A stretch of DNA of 64,000 nucleotides from Pseudomonas laurylsulfatiphila (lineage in GTDB: Bacteria > Pseudomonadota > Gammaproteobacteria > Pseudomonadales > Pseudomonadaceae), in NCBI RefSeq assembly GCF_002934665.1, contig NZ_NIRS01000003.1, positions 806,001-870,000 of the forward strand, read 5' to 3'. Of the stretch, positions 1-14,659 are shown piece by piece. The position numbers and the translations under genes are program-made. A model generated the notes under the pieces. It did no database searches, was not told where the DNA came from, and worked only from the letters and a program-made list of their open reading frames with translations. Position 1 is the first letter of the stretch. Each line of letters begins with the position of its first letter.

Positions 1-476
1 GCCTGGCCCTGGTTGTTCAACAGCGACTCGTCGCCCCAACGGGCCACCGGCAGTTGTTCTTCCAGGCGGATCACCACTTGATCCGGCCACACCCTGCGCA
101 CTTCGGCGTGGGCAATCCATGGCATCGTTTCAAGCTCGGTACGCATGCTCTCCAGGTCGATGGTGAAGAAGCTCGACGCCACGTACGGGGCGATCCGCTG
201 CTGCACCGCTTGCTGGCTGATGTAACTCAGGTCGCCCTGCACGTTGATTTTGGTGATCGGCCGGTCGGCATACGGCAACAAGCGTGTCGCGCCTTCATAA
301 GTACCGAACCCCAAGGCCACCAGCAGCACCGGCCAGAACAACGCTTTGAGAAAACCGAAGTTGGCTTTCGGCAGGCGCGCGGACATCGGCTCTTTGGCCA
401 CCATTCGGCTGGCACCCCGTGGCACCGGCTTGCGGCCGGGTGCGGGAGGCTGATGTCTGAGCTGAGCGCCTTGCAT
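1..476 (-). CDS. ftsQ: Cell division protein FtsQ (partial, C-terminus outside window)
   Basis: FtsQ is an inner-membrane divisome protein that links early and late division proteins through FtsB and FtsL. The first 158 residues can be read: a basic cytoplasmic tail of about 40 residues, one membrane segment at about 41-60, and a POTRA-type domain at about 73-142 with the family pattern ending in [14 protein letters not shown]. The ATG at 476 lies 4 bases after the ddl stop. It is the last visible gene of the dcw operon, where ftsA and ftsZ would normally follow beyond the edge. The gene is cut by the window, not broken. Confidence 0.93.
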   Translation of the reverse strand, partial: MQGAQLRHQPPAPGRKPVPRGASRMVAKEPMSARLPKANFGFLKALFWPVLLVALGFGTYEGATRLLPYADRPITKINVQGDLSYISQQAVQQRIAPYVASSFFTIDLESMRTELETMPWIAHAEVRRVWPDQVVIRLEEQLPVARWGDESLLNNQGQ

Positions 477-480
477 GGCC

Positions 481-2913
<2,433 letters not shown>

Positions 2914-2921
<8 letters not shown>

Positions 2922-3984
2922 GGGCCACCTCCAGGCAGCTATCGACGACGTTACGGGTGGCATCGGGTTTGGCGAGGCGGCGTGCCGCGGTAGCCATTTC
3001 GTTGAGTCGTTGTGGTTGCATCAGGACCTCTGTCAGGCGAGCGGCAAGATCCGCTGCGCCAGTCGTTCTTTGTGGCATCAGGAAGGCTGCGCCTTCACGG
3101 GCCAAATATTCGGCGTTGCGGGTCTGGTGATCGTCGATGGCATGGGGCAAAGGCACCAGCATCGAGGGCAGACCGGCGGCGGCCAGTTCACTGATGGTCA
3201 GCGCGCCTGCGCGACAGACCACCAGGTCGGCCCAGCTGTAGGCTTGGGCCATGTCTTTGATGAAGGGCTGCACCTGCGCCTGGACGCCAGCCGCGCGATA
3301 GCGCTCTGCAGTCACTTCATCGTGGTTTTTGCCAGCCTGATGGAACACTTCCGGACGCAAGTCGGCAGCGACTTGCGACAGGGCTTCAGGTAGCAATTTG
3401 TTCAACGGTTCTGCGCCCAGGCTTCCGCCCAGGATCAGCAAGCGCGCCTTGCGACCGGCCAGGGCAGGTCGCGATGTCTCGAGGAACAGCTCGGTGCGCA
3501 CCGGGTTACCGGTGGTCCGGCGGCTGTCCGACAGGGTAAAGGTGTCGGGGAACGCTTCACAGACTCGGGCGGCCAACGGCACCAGCAACCGATTGGCGGT
3601 ACCGGCCACCGCGTTCTGTTCATGAACGATCACCGGCACGCCGGCCAGTTTGGCTGCGACACCGCCAGGGCCAGTCACAAAGCCACCAAAGCCCACGACG
3701 CAGACCGGTTGCAGACGGCGAATGATCGCGCGTGCCTGCCAGACCGACTTGAACAACATGAACGGTGCCTTGAGCAGCGACAGCTTGCCCTTGCCCCGCA
3801 GACCACTGGCGTTGATCCGATGCAGCTCAATACCGGCTGCCGGCACCAGATCGTTCTCGATGCCACGCGGGGTGCCAAGCCAGTGCACGGTATAGCCGCG
3901 CGCCTGGAATTCGCGGGCACAGGCCAGCGCCGGGAACACGTGGCCACCGGTGCCGCCGGCCATGATCATCACGTTAGCGCCCAT
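2914..3984 (-). CDS. murG: Lipid II synthase MurG (GlcNAc transferase)
   Basis: MurG is a peripheral membrane GT-B glycosyltransferase that moves GlcNAc from UDP-GlcNAc onto lipid I to make lipid II. The glycine-rich [12 protein letters not shown] loop is at residues 10-21, and the C-terminal UDP-binding half carries [19 protein letters not shown]. The frame is open to 4089, but the ATG at 3984 with GAGGAG about 8 bases upstream gives the normal 356 residues and starts just before the glycine loop. It overlaps the ftsW end by 11 bases. Confidence 0.97.
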
Positions 3985-5191
3985 GGTGCGGCTCCTCGGC
4001 GAAGTCGCTCTCATGGAACTCCATCTCCTCGCTGCCCAGGTGAGTACGACTCTCCCACTCGATGCGCAGCAACAAGCCGAGACAGGCACAGCAGATCACC
4101 AACGAACTGCCGCCGTAACTGAGGAACGGCAGGGTCAGGCCCTTGGTCGGCAACAGGCCGACGTTCACACCGATGTTGATCAGGAACTGGCCGATCCACA
4201 GGAACGACAGACCGTAGGCAACATAGGCGGCGAAGAATTGCTTGGCCTTTTCGGCCCACAAACCAATGTACATGCCGCGAATACACACGAAGACGAACAA
4301 TGCCACGGTGCACAGCGAACCCACCGCCCCCAGCTCTTCGGCCAGGACCGAGAACACGAAGTCAGTGTGGGCTTCGGGCAGGTAGAACTGTTTCTGCACG
4401 CTGTTGCCCAGGCCAACGCCCAGCCATTCGCCGCGACCGAAAGCGATCAATGCCTGGGACAACTGATAACCGGCACCAAACTGGTCGGCCCACGGGTCGG
4501 CGAAGTTGGTCAGGCGCGCCATCCGATACGGCTGCATTTGAATCAACAGCACCACCGCGCCGACAGCCAGCACCACCATCAGGGAAAAACGGAACAGCCC
4601 CACGCCGCCAAGAAACAGCATCGCCGCCGCCGCCCCCATCATCACGACGGTGGCACCGAAGTCCGGCTCCATCAGCAGCAGGCCCGCCATCGGCAGCAGC
4701 ACGATGAACGGCTTGAAAAAGCCCATCCAGCTTTCACGCACTTCTTTCTGCCGGCGCACCAGGTAACCGGCGAGGTAGATCACCACGAACACCTTGGCGA
4801 TCTCGGAAGGCTGGACGTTGAAGAAACTGAAGCCGATCCAGCGCATCGAGCCGTTAACCTCGCGGCCGATCCCTGGAATGATCACCATCACCAGCAAGCC
4901 GAACGCCCCCAGCAGCATCAGCCAGCCCAGGCGTTGCCAGGTGGCAATCGGGATCATCATGGTAACGATGCAGGCACCCAGGCCCAGCACCACGTAAATA
5001 AGGTGGCGGATCATGTAATACAGGGCGCTGCCCGACTGCACGGCTGCCACTTCGGTGGATGCCGAGGCAATCATGATCAGCCCCAGGCCGAGCAGTGTCA
5101 GGCAACCGGCGAGCATCGGGAAGTCGAGGTCGATACCGCGCCCGGTGATGAGCGGCGATGGATACGGTTTGATGATGCCTTTCAGGCTCAT
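3974..5191 (-). CDS. ftsW: SEDS glycosyltransferase FtsW
   Basis: FtsW is a polytopic inner-membrane SEDS protein that polymerises septal glycan from lipid II together with FtsI. The 405 residues contain about ten hydrophobic segments, and the late loop has NIGVNVGLLPTKGLTLPFLSYGGSS, typical of SEDS proteins (quoted here only as landmarks NIGVNVG and LPFLSYGGSS). The ATG at 5191 overlaps the murD stop. An in-frame extension to 5314 runs back through murD and was rejected. Confidence 0.97.
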   Translation of the reverse strand: MSLKGIIKPYPSPLITGRGIDLDFPMLAGCLTLLGLGLIMIASASTEVAAVQSGSALYYMIRHLIYVVLGLGACIVTMMIPIATWQRLGWLMLLGAFGLLVMVIIPGIGREVNGSMRWIGFSFFNVQPSEIAKVFVVIYLAGYLVRRQKEVRESWMGFFKPFIVLLPMAGLLLMEPDFGATVVMMGAAAAMLFLGGVGLFRFSLMVVLAVGAVVLLIQMQPYRMARLTNFADPWADQFGAGYQLSQALIAFGRGEWLGVGLGNSVQKQFYLPEAHTDFVFSVLAEELGAVGSLCTVALFVFVCIRGMYIGLWAEKAKQFFAAYVAYGLSFLWIGQFLINIGVNVGLLPTKGLTLPFLSYGGSSLVICCACLGLLLRIEWESRTHLGSEEMEFHESDFAEEPHHGR

Positions 5192-6534
5192 GCCAGATCC
5201 TCCACGGCTTGGACGAACTGGTGACCACGGTCTTCGTAGTTCTTGAACATGTCGAAGCTGGCGCAGGCAGGCGACAGCAGCACCACGTCGCCCGGCTGCG
5301 CGGCGGCGCGGCATTGTTCGACGGCTTCGACCAGGGAAGCGACGCGGATCAGCGGAACAGCGTCGCCAATGGCCTCGCCGATCTTGTCGGAGTCGCGGCC
5401 CATCAGCACCACGGCCCGGCAGTTGGCCGCCACCGGATCGCGCAGGTCCTTGAACTCGGCACCCTTGCCGTCACCGCCGGCGATCAGCACGACCTTGCCG
5501 TCGATGTCCGCGCCCAGGCCTTCGATGGCCGCCAGTGCAGCACCGACGTTGGTGGCCTTGGAATCGTTGTAGTAGCCCACGCCGTCGAGGTCGCGGACCC
5601 ATTGGCAGCGATGCTCGAGACCGGCGAAGGTACGCAGGCTCGACAGCATGGCATCGAACGGCAAGCCGACCGCATGGCCCAGGGCCAGGGCTGCCAGGGC
5701 GTTGGACTGGTTGTGGGCACCACGAATCTTCAATTCACGCACCGGCATCAGGTTCTGGAATTCGAAGGCCAGGTATTTCTCGCCGTCTTCTTCACGGATG
5801 CCGAAGGCTTTGAAATCGGGTTTGCTCAGGCCGAAGGTCCAGCACGGCTGGCCCTCGCCGATCAACGGACGGCTCAGGGCATCCTGGCGATTGACCACGA
5901 ACTGCCGGGCACCACGGAAGATCCGGTGCTTGGCCAGGTGATAGGCCGGAAGACCGCTGTAACGGTCCATGTGGTCTTCGCTGACGTTGAGCACGGTCGC
6001 CACTTCGGCGTTGAGTTGATCGGTGGTTTCCAGCTGGAAACTCGACAACTCCATCACGTACAGCTCGACGTCGTCGCGAAGCAGATCCAGCGCCGGCGTA
6101 CCGAGGTTGCCGCCGACGGCCACACGCTTGCCCGCCGCCGCCGCCATTTCGCCGACCAGGGTGGTGACGGTGCTTTTCGCGTTGGAACCGCTGATGGCCA
6201 CGATCGGCGCCTTCGCGTTACGCGCGAACAGCTCGATGTCACCGGACAATTTCACGCCACGTGCGGCGGCGGCCTGCAGGGCCGGGGTCGCCAGCGCCAG
6301 GCCGGGGCTCACGTAGAGCTCGTCGGCGCGGCACAGGAATTCGACGTCCAGCTCGCCACAACGCACTTCCACGTGCGGATAGTCACGCTTGAGCGTGGCC
6401 AGTTCCGGTGGATTTTCCCGCGTATCGGCCACGGCAAACGCCACGCCCCGGTTCGCCAGGAAGCGAACCAGGGACATGCCGCTCTTGCCGAGGCCGACAA
6501 CGATGCGGAAGTGGTCAGAAGCGATCAGAGACAC
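5188..6534 (-). CDS. murD: UDP-N-acetylmuramoylalanine--D-glutamate ligase
   Basis: MurD adds D-glutamate to UDP-MurNAc-L-Ala in the cytoplasm. The 448-residue protein has an N-terminal Rossmann domain (VVGLGKSGMS, about 12-21), the ATP loop GSNAKSTVTT (about 115-124, with Ala where many orthologues have Gly), and a C-terminal domain holding HRCQWV and SFDMFKNYEDRG. It follows mraY by 6 bases and overlaps ftsW by 4. Nothing suggests damage. Confidence 0.97.
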   Translation of the reverse strand: MSLIASDHFRIVVGLGKSGMSLVRFLANRGVAFAVADTRENPPELATLKRDYPHVEVRCGELDVEFLCRADELYVSPGLALATPALQAAAARGVKLSGDIELFARNAKAPIVAISGSNAKSTVTTLVGEMAAAAGKRVAVGGNLGTPALDLLRDDVELYVMELSSFQLETTDQLNAEVATVLNVSEDHMDRYSGLPAYHLAKHRIFRGARQFVVNRQDALSRPLIGEGQPCWTFGLSKPDFKAFGIREEDGEKYLAFEFQNLMPVRELKIRGAHNQSNALAALALGHAVGLPFDAMLSSLRTFAGLEHRCQWVRDLDGVGYYNDSKATNVGAALAAIEGLGADIDGKVVLIAGGDGKGAEFKDLRDPVAANCRAVVLMGRDSDKIGEAIGDAVPLIRVASLVEAVEQCRAAAQPGDVVLLSPACASFDMFKNYEDRGHQFVQAVEDLA

Positions 6535-6540
6535 GAGTTT

Positions 6541-7623
6541 CTACCTCAGCTTCAGGGTGGCAAGGCCGATCAGCACGAGAATCACGGTGATGATCCAGAA
6601 ACGGACGATCACACGTGGCTCGGGCCAACCCTTGAGTTCAAAGTGGTGGTGAATCGGCGCCATGCGGAATACGCGGCGACCGGTCAGCTTAAAGGAGGCA
6701 ACCTGAATGACCACTGACAGGGTTTCCATCACGAACACGCCGCCCATGATGAACAGGACGATTTCCTGACGGACGATCACCGCGATGGTGCCCAGGGCCG
6801 CGCCCAGCGCCAGTGCGCCGACGTCACCCATGAAGACTTGTGCCGGATAGGTGTTGAACCACAGGAAGCCCAGGCCGGCTCCGATCAGTGCGCCGCAGAA
6901 CACGATCAGTTCGCCCGCGCCCGGTACATAAGGAATCAGCAGGTATTCGGCGAATTTCACGTTACCCGACAAGTAGCAGAAGATACCCAGGCCGCCGCCC
7001 ACCATCACGGTCGGCATGATCGCCAGGCCGTCGAGGCCGTCGGTCAGGTTGACCGCGTTGCTCGAACCGACAATCACGAAATAGGTCAGGACGATGAAGC
7101 CTGCGCCCAGCGGAATGCTGTAGTCCTTGAGCATCGGCAGGATCAGCGTGGTTTCCACCGGCGTGGCGGCAGTCATGTAAAGGAAGATCGCCGCGCCCAG
7201 GCCGAACACCGACTGCCAGAAGTATTTCCAGCGGCTCGGCAAACCACGGGAGTTTTTCTCGATCACCTTGCGGTAGTCGTCGACCCAGCCGATGGCGCCA
7301 AACAGCAAGGTCACCAGCAGTACGACCCAGACGTAACGATTGGTCAGGTCAGCCCAAAGCAGGGTACTGACGCCGATGGACGACAGGATCAGCGCGCCGC
7401 CCATGGTCGGTGTGCCCGACTTGGACAGGTGCGACTGCGGGCCGTCATTGCGAACGGACTGGCCGATCTGACGGTTCTGCAAAGTGCGGATCATCCACGG
7501 GCCGTAGCACAGCGACAAGACCAGCGCGGTCAGTACACCGAGAATCCCGCGCAGGGTCAGGTACTGGAAGACCGCGAAGCCTTTGTAGAACTGTTGCAGA
7601 TACTCCGCTAGCAGCAGCAGCAT
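6541..7623 (-). CDS. mraY: Phospho-N-acetylmuramoyl-pentapeptide transferase
   Basis: MraY transfers phospho-MurNAc-pentapeptide to undecaprenyl phosphate, forming lipid I in the inner membrane. The 360 residues contain about ten hydrophobic helices. The catalytic Asp pair is at 115-116 in GWVDDYRKV, and the [13 protein letters not shown] and PIHHHFE motifs are present. The ATG at 7623 shares one base with the murF stop (TAATG), so I reject the longer frame to 7650. Coupled translation within the dcw operon is likely. Confidence 0.97.
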   Translation of the reverse strand: MLLLLAEYLQQFYKGFAVFQYLTLRGILGVLTALVLSLCYGPWMIRTLQNRQIGQSVRNDGPQSHLSKSGTPTMGGALILSSIGVSTLLWADLTNRYVWVVLLVTLLFGAIGWVDDYRKVIEKNSRGLPSRWKYFWQSVFGLGAAIFLYMTAATPVETTLILPMLKDYSIPLGAGFIVLTYFVIVGSSNAVNLTDGLDGLAIMPTVMVGGGLGIFCYLSGNVKFAEYLLIPYVPGAGELIVFCGALIGAGLGFLWFNTYPAQVFMGDVGALALGAALGTIAVIVRQEIVLFIMGGVFVMETLSVVIQVASFKLTGRRVFRMAPIHHHFELKGWPEPRVIVRFWIITVILVLIGLATLKLR

Positions 7624-8990
7624 TAATGTTTCTCCAGGCTGGACCCGCACAACGCGGCGACGACGTTTTCCATCGCAGCGCTGCGCGACCCCTTGATCAA
7701 AATGGTGGTGTTTGTGTCTTGCTCGGCGCCCAGGGCCTTGATCAGTTCAGCCTGCGTGCTGAAGTGAAAAGCCTCTGGACCGAATGCGTTCACGGCGTGA
7801 GCCATCATTGGCCCGACGGCGTACAGCGCGCAAACCTTGCCACGGGCGTACTCGCCCACGTCGCGGTGCCCCTGCTCCGCCCATTCGCCCAACTCGCCGA
7901 TATCCCCGAGCACCAGGACGGTGCGACCGGAAAAGCCGGCCAGTATATCAACGGCAGCGCACATGGAGGTGGGGTTCGCGTTGTAAGTGTCATCGATCAC
8001 GCGCATGCCATTGCTGGCCAATTGCGCGACGGTGCGACCCTTGACCGGTTGCACCGCGCCAAGGCCGGTGGCAATACCGAACAGCGACACACCCAGGGCA
8101 TGGGCGGCAGCGGCGGCGGCCATGGCATTGGCGACGTTATGGGTGCCGAGCAGGTTCAGCTGAACGCGCTCTACACCTTCAGGGCTGTGCAGATTGAATG
8201 CCGGGCAGCCACGGGCATCGGTGGTCAGGTCACTGGCGTAGAAATCGGCACTGGTGTTGCTCAATGCAAACGTCAGTACTTTGCGAGCACCGGCACGCGT
8301 CTTCCAGATACCGAATGCCTTGTCGTCGAGATTGAGCACTGCGACGCCATCAGCCTCCAGCCCTTCGATGATCTCGCCCTTGGCTTCGACGATTTTTTCC
8401 GGGCCACCGAACTCGCCGACGTGGGCGGTCCCGGCATTGTTTAGAATGGCCACGTGCGGTTTGGTCAGGCCAACGGTGTAGGCAATTTCACCGAGGCGCG
8501 ATGCACCGAGTTCGATCACTGCCGCCGTATGCTCCGGCGCCAGTTCGAGCAAGGTCAGCGGCACACCGAGATCGTTGTTCAGGTTGCCACGGGTCGCCAG
8601 TACCGGGCCACGGGTGCGCAGGATACTCGCAAGCATTTCCTTGACCGTGGTCTTGCCGCTCGAGCCGGTGACAGCCGCGACCGGATGGGTGTAGGCGGCG
8701 CGATTGAGCGCACCCAACTGCCCGAGGGCCTGGCGAGTATCGCTGACCAGTAACTGCGGCAGTGTGCTGTCGGCGACTTCGCGCTCGACCAGCGCGGCCA
8801 CGGCGCCCTTGGCAGCGACTTCATTCAGATAATCATGACCATCGAAGCGCGGACCGGTCAGGGCAATAAACAGCTGACCCGGCTTGATGGCGCGGCTGTC
8901 GATGCTGACGCCGTCGAAACCGGCATCTGTCGACACCAAGCGAGCATTCAGCGCGCCGGTCAGTTCGCTCAGTTGCAAGGCCTTAAGCAT
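7623..8990 (-). CDS. murF: UDP-MurNAc-tripeptide--D-alanyl-D-alanine ligase
   Basis: MurF adds the D-Ala-D-Ala dipeptide made by Ddl, completing the UDP-MurNAc pentapeptide. The 455-residue sequence has the N-terminal domain with [13 protein letters not shown], the ATP loop [12 protein letters not shown] near residue 110, and the conserved [12 protein letters not shown] segment of the central domain. The start overlaps murE by 8 bases and the stop shares a base with mraY. It belongs to the tightly packed dcw transcription unit. Confidence 0.97.
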   Translation of the reverse strand: MLKALQLSELTGALNARLVSTDAGFDGVSIDSRAIKPGQLFIALTGPRFDGHDYLNEVAAKGAVAALVEREVADSTLPQLLVSDTRQALGQLGALNRAAYTHPVAAVTGSSGKTTVKEMLASILRTRGPVLATRGNLNNDLGVPLTLLELAPEHTAAVIELGASRLGEIAYTVGLTKPHVAILNNAGTAHVGEFGGPEKIVEAKGEIIEGLEADGVAVLNLDDKAFGIWKTRAGARKVLTFALSNTSADFYASDLTTDARGCPAFNLHSPEGVERVQLNLLGTHNVANAMAAAAAAHALGVSLFGIATGLGAVQPVKGRTVAQLASNGMRVIDDTYNANPTSMCAAVDILAGFSGRTVLVLGDIGELGEWAEQGHRDVGEYARGKVCALYAVGPMMAHAVNAFGPEAFHFSTQAELIKALGAEQDTNTTILIKGSRSAAMENVVAALCGSSLEKH

Positions 8991-10445
8991 GGGCCACCTC
9001 CCATGCGGTCAAGGCGTGATCGGCCTCGACCAGATCGGAAAAAGCATGACGCTCGCCGTTGATTTCCTGATAGTCCTCGTGACCTTTACCGGCCAGGACA
9101 ATCACGTCATCCACCGAGGCACTGGCGATCAAACGGGCAATCGCCTGACCACGACCGGCAACGAACTCCACTTTATCCACAGCCGTGAAACCGGCGCGGA
9201 TGTCATCGAAAATCACCGATGGATCTTCAGTGCGCGGGTTGTCGTCGGTCACCAGCACGCCATCGGCCAGGCGCTCAACCACTTCGGCCATCAACGGACG
9301 CTTGCCGCGATCGCGGTCACCGCCACAGCCGAACAGGCAGAGCAATCGGCCCTTGGCGTGTGGACGCAGGGCCGTCAGGACTTTTTCCAGGGCATCCGGG
9401 GTGTGGGCGTAATCGACCACCACCAGCGGTTGAGTGCCGCCGCCGAGGCGCTGCATGCGACCGGCCGGGCCTTCGAGTTTCGGCAGCACCTTGAGGATTT
9501 CGTCCAGTGCGTAATCCAGGCCAAGCAAGGCGCCAACCGCAGCGAGCACGTTGCTCAGGTTGAAACGGCCGAGCAAGGTGCTGCGCAAATGGTGTTCACC
9601 CTGCGGCGTGACCAGCGTGGCGCGCACGCCTTCGTCATCGAACTGCGCCTCACGGCAATAGAGGTAGGCACTGCTGTCGAGCAGGCTGTAGGTGATCAAC
9701 CGCGATTCACGTTTTTCAGCAGCCAGTTGCCGACCAAAGTCGTCGTCGAGGTTAACCACCCGGCACTTCAGATCGTTCCAGGCGAACAGCTTGGCCTTGG
9801 CTTCACCGTAGGCCTGCATGGTGCCGTGGTAATCCAGATGATCGCGAGACAGGTTGGTCATCACCGCCACGTCGAAGGCCAGTGCCGTCACGCGGCCCTG
9901 GTCCAGACCATGGGAAGAAACTTCCATCGCCACGGCTTTGGCGCCGGCCTTTTTCAGGTCGCCCAGCGTCGCCTGCATGGCAATCGGGTTCGGCGTGGTG
10001 TGCAGGCCGCTTTCCAATGCGCCGTAGAAACCGCAACCGAGGGTGCCGACGATGCCGCAGTGCTGGCCAAGCAGATCCAGCGCCTGGGCAACCAGTTGAG
10101 TGACACTGGTTTTGCCGTTGGTGCCGGTCACGCCGATCAGGTTCAGATGATGGCTCGGCTCGCCATAAAAACGTCCGGCGATGTCCGACAGTTGAGCGGC
10201 CAGCCCTTTGACCGGAATCAATGGAACCTCGGTGATGGGCAGCACAGTGGCGCCTTCCACTTCATAGGCCACCGCAGCCGCACCGCGCTGCAAGGCGTCG
10301 GCAATGTGCGCGCGTCCATCGAACTTCCCGCCCGGCACGGCGAGGAACAGATCGCCCGCGCGCACGTTGCGGCTGTCCAGGGCGAGCTCGCGAATCAGTA
10401 GATCGTGGCCGGCGTGAGGGAAAATCTTGTTCAGGCTCAGAGACA

Positions 10446-10446
<1 letters not shown>
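8983..10446 (-). CDS. murE: UDP-MurNAc-L-Ala-D-Glu:meso-DAP ligase
   Basis: MurE adds the third stem-peptide residue in the cytoplasm. The 487-residue protein carries the ATP loop GVTGTNGKTSVTQ near residue 105-117 and the DNPR motif (VTDDNPRTEDP, near residue 405). In characterised enzymes DNPR marks specificity for meso-diaminopimelate, which fits a Gram-negative wall. The ATG overlaps the ftsI stop as ATGA, and the end overlaps murF. Confidence 0.97.
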
Positions 10447-12474
<2,028 letters not shown>

Positions 12475-12478
<4 letters not shown>

Positions 12479-13422
12479 CGCAGCTTCTCCGCCACACGCA
12501 TGACAGCGCTTCGCGAACGTGGGTTGGCTTTGAGTTCGGCGTCGGAGGCCGTCTGCGCTTTTCCATGGACTTTGATTTTCGGTTCGAAGGCGACATGCCG
12601 AACCGGCAGGTTGCGCGGCAGGTTGTCGGCTTCGCCTTTCACCAGCTTGCGCATGAACAGTTTGACGATACGGTCTTCCAGCGAGTGGAAGCTGATCACC
12701 ACCAGGCGACCGCCCACTTCCAGGCACTCCAGCGCGGCTTCGAGGCCGGTTTCCAGATCACCCAGTTCGTTGTTGACATGAATGCGCAGGCCCTGAAATG
12801 CACGGGTGGCGGGGTTCTTGCCCTTTTCCCATGCCGGGTTGGCGACCTTCAGGACTTCTGCCAGGTCACCGGTGCGCTCGAATGGCTTGATGTCACGGCG
12901 CTCGACCACGGCACGGGCCATGCGACCGGAGAAACGCTCTTCGCCATACTCCTTGAACACCCGGGCGATTTCTTCCACGGGCGCGGTGTTGACGAATTCG
13001 GCGGCGCTGATGCCACGGGACGGATCCATGCGCATGTCCAGCGGGCCGTCGTTGAGGAAGCTGAAACCGCGCTCAGGGTCGTCGAGCTGTGGCGAAGACA
13101 CGCCCAGATCCAGCAGAACGCCGCTGACCTTGCCGGCCAGACCGCGGTCGGCGACTTCCGAACCCAGCTCGGCAAAGCTGCGCTGCACAACGACAAAGCG
13201 GCCGTCTTCGGCCGCTAGCGTCTGCCCGGTGGCAATCGCTTGTGGATCCTTGTCGAATCCGAGCAAGCGACCATCGGGACCGAGCTGGCTGAGGATCAAC
13301 CGGCTGTGCCCGCCGCGCCCGAACGTACCGTCCAGATAGCAGCCATCAGGACGTACGGCGAGAGCCTCGACGGCTTCGTCAAGCAGTACGGTGATGTGGT
13401 TAAAGCCGCTATCAATAGTCAC
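12475..13422 (-). CDS. rsmH: 16S rRNA (cytosine-1402-N4) methyltransferase RsmH
   Basis: RsmH (MraW) methylates N4 of C1402 in the 16S rRNA decoding centre. The 315-residue protein shows the SAM-binding beginning [32 protein letters not shown] as the family hallmark (20 residues shown), and [13 protein letters not shown] near the C-terminus. The start is GTG at 13422 and overlaps the mraZ stop, which points to coupled translation. It is the second gene of the dcw operon. Confidence 0.96.
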
Positions 13423-13874
13423 AGGATCAAATCACGCAGTTCATCAGGCATCGCGCCCGGTTGTTGAATAGCAGCCAGGTCAGCGGCAGAAACCGCGTTC
13501 CAGGCATCCTCGTCCCACAATTGGAACTTGTTCAGTTGGCCTACCAACATCGCGCGCTTATCCAACTTGGCATATTCACGAAGACGCGGCGGAACCAGAA
13601 AACGACCACTGCCATCGAGCTCGAGATCGACGGCATTACCAATCAGTAAACGTTGCAGGCGGCGGTTCTCTTCGCGGAGCGAAGGCAGTGCGCGCAGTTT
13701 GGTTTCAATAATTTCCCACTCATCGAGGGGGTAAACACACAAACAAGGATCAACGGCATCAATTGTCACGATCAATTGACCGGAACTACGCGAATCGAGC
13801 TCGTCACGGTACCGGCTCGGCATGGCGAGACGGCCCTTTGCATCGAGACTGATAGCGTTGGCTCCGCGAAACAC
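13419..13874 (-). CDS. mraZ: Transcriptional regulator MraZ
   Basis: MraZ is an AbrB/SpoVT-fold DNA-binding protein that represses the dcw operon by binding direct repeats upstream of its own gene. The 151 residues contain two related halves, each with the DXXXR element ([15 protein letters not shown] and [17 protein letters not shown]). The start is GTG at 13874 with GGAG 9 bases upstream. It is the first gene of the cluster, and the promoter and repeat boxes described separately lie 42-105 bases upstream. Confidence 0.96.
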   Translation of the reverse strand: MFRGANAISLDAKGRLAMPSRYRDELDSRSSGQLIVTIDAVDPCLCVYPLDEWEIIETKLRALPSLREENRRLQRLLIGNAVDLELDGSGRFLVPPRLREYAKLDKRAMLVGQLNKFQLWDEDAWNAVSAADLAAIQQPGAMPDELRDLIL

Positions 13875-13915
13875 GTCAGCGTTTCTCCAAATTCTAGCGT
13901 TTTGAGTTCAAAAAA

Positions 13916-13940
13916 CCCACTTCATGCCACTTTCCGCCAC
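13916..13940 (-). promoter_or_regulatory. Predicted MraZ operator: three GTGG boxes at 10-base spacing
   Basis: On the minus strand three boxes GTGGC, GTGGC and GTGGG occur with exactly 10 bases from one to the next (complement at 13936-13940, 13926-13930 and 13916-13920), each preceded by AA. Characterised MraZ proteins bind repeated GTG(G/T)-type or TGGG-type boxes of this period upstream of mraZ. The boxes lie just downstream of the predicted -10, so MraZ bound there would block initiation or promoter clearance. Confidence 0.8.
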
Positions 13941-13948
13941 TTGCGCAC

Positions 13949-13978
13949 ACTATAGGAATGCGCCCACCACACCGTCAA
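13949..13978 (-). promoter_or_regulatory. Predicted sigma-70 promoter of the dcw operon
   Basis: The minus strand shows TTGACG (13978-13973), an 18-base spacer and TATAGT (13954-13949). Transcription would start near 13942, inside the first MraZ box, leaving a leader of about 70 bases before the mraZ GTG. The rest of the gap up to rnpB (13980-14230) shows no gene. Confidence 0.65.
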
Positions 13979-14230
13979 GGCGCGGATTAAAGGAAAACCC
14001 TTACAGAACTGAGATTTAGGATCATTAGCGGAGGGGTAACGAGAATCCGGCACATGAAACTGCCCGATAACTTGAATCAGCACAGGAGGCTGCGTTCGGA
14101 AGTTAAAGTAATTTATTAAGAGTAAGATTTTTTTGGTATTACAAAAGAGGTTCTGCGGATGAATGTGTAAGGAGGGAAACTGCTATCACCGTACCCCCTG
14201 CTCAATGATTTAAGCAGAGGGGAGAAAAAG

Positions 14231-14588
14231 GTGGAGAGTCGATCTGTAAGCCGGGTTCTGTCTTGAACAGTCATTCGTCTACGATGGCCATCACTGGACA
14301 TCTTTAGCAACCTACCCGGTCCCAGCGCGGGCCACGCCTTGGGACCCTATTTGGTCTTGCTCCAAGTGGGGTTTACCTAGCCACGAACTGTTGCCAGACG
14401 TGCGGTGCGCTCTTACCGCACCTTTTCACCCTTACCGGCGCCGAAGCGCTTAGGCGGTTATTTTCTGTGGCACTTTCCGTAGGCTCACGCCTCCCAGGCA
14501 TTACCTGGCACTTCGCCCTATGGAGCCCGGACTTTCCTCCCCCCCCTAATTTTCATAGAGGGCAGCGACTGTCCGATCGACTCTCCGC
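14231..14588 (-). ncRNA. rnpB: RNase P RNA component
   Basis: This is the catalytic RNA of RNase P, bacterial type A, which removes 5' leaders from tRNA precursors. The ends form the P1 helix: GGAGAGTCGATC at the 5' side (complement near 14585-14574) pairs with GATCGACTCTCC at the 3' side (complement near 14243-14232). Family signatures are present: GAGGAAAGTCCGGGCTCC near the 5' end, AAGGGTGAAAAGGTGCGGTA in the middle, and AGAACCCGGCTTACAG near the 3' end. A run of U follows the 3' strand of P1. The exact ends are approximate. An open frame across it is a shadow. Confidence 0.93.
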
Positions 14589-14659
14589 CGCGAAGGTTAC
14601 CGGCAGAGCGCCCGAAGAACAAGCGTTAAGCGCCGGTGCGCACGCCTGCGCGTCGGGTT

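Noticed and set aside
3600..5224. His/Gln-rich plus-strand frames opposite murG and ftsW
   Set aside because: They are antisense shadows; the minus-strand Mur and FtsW proteins carry all family motifs.
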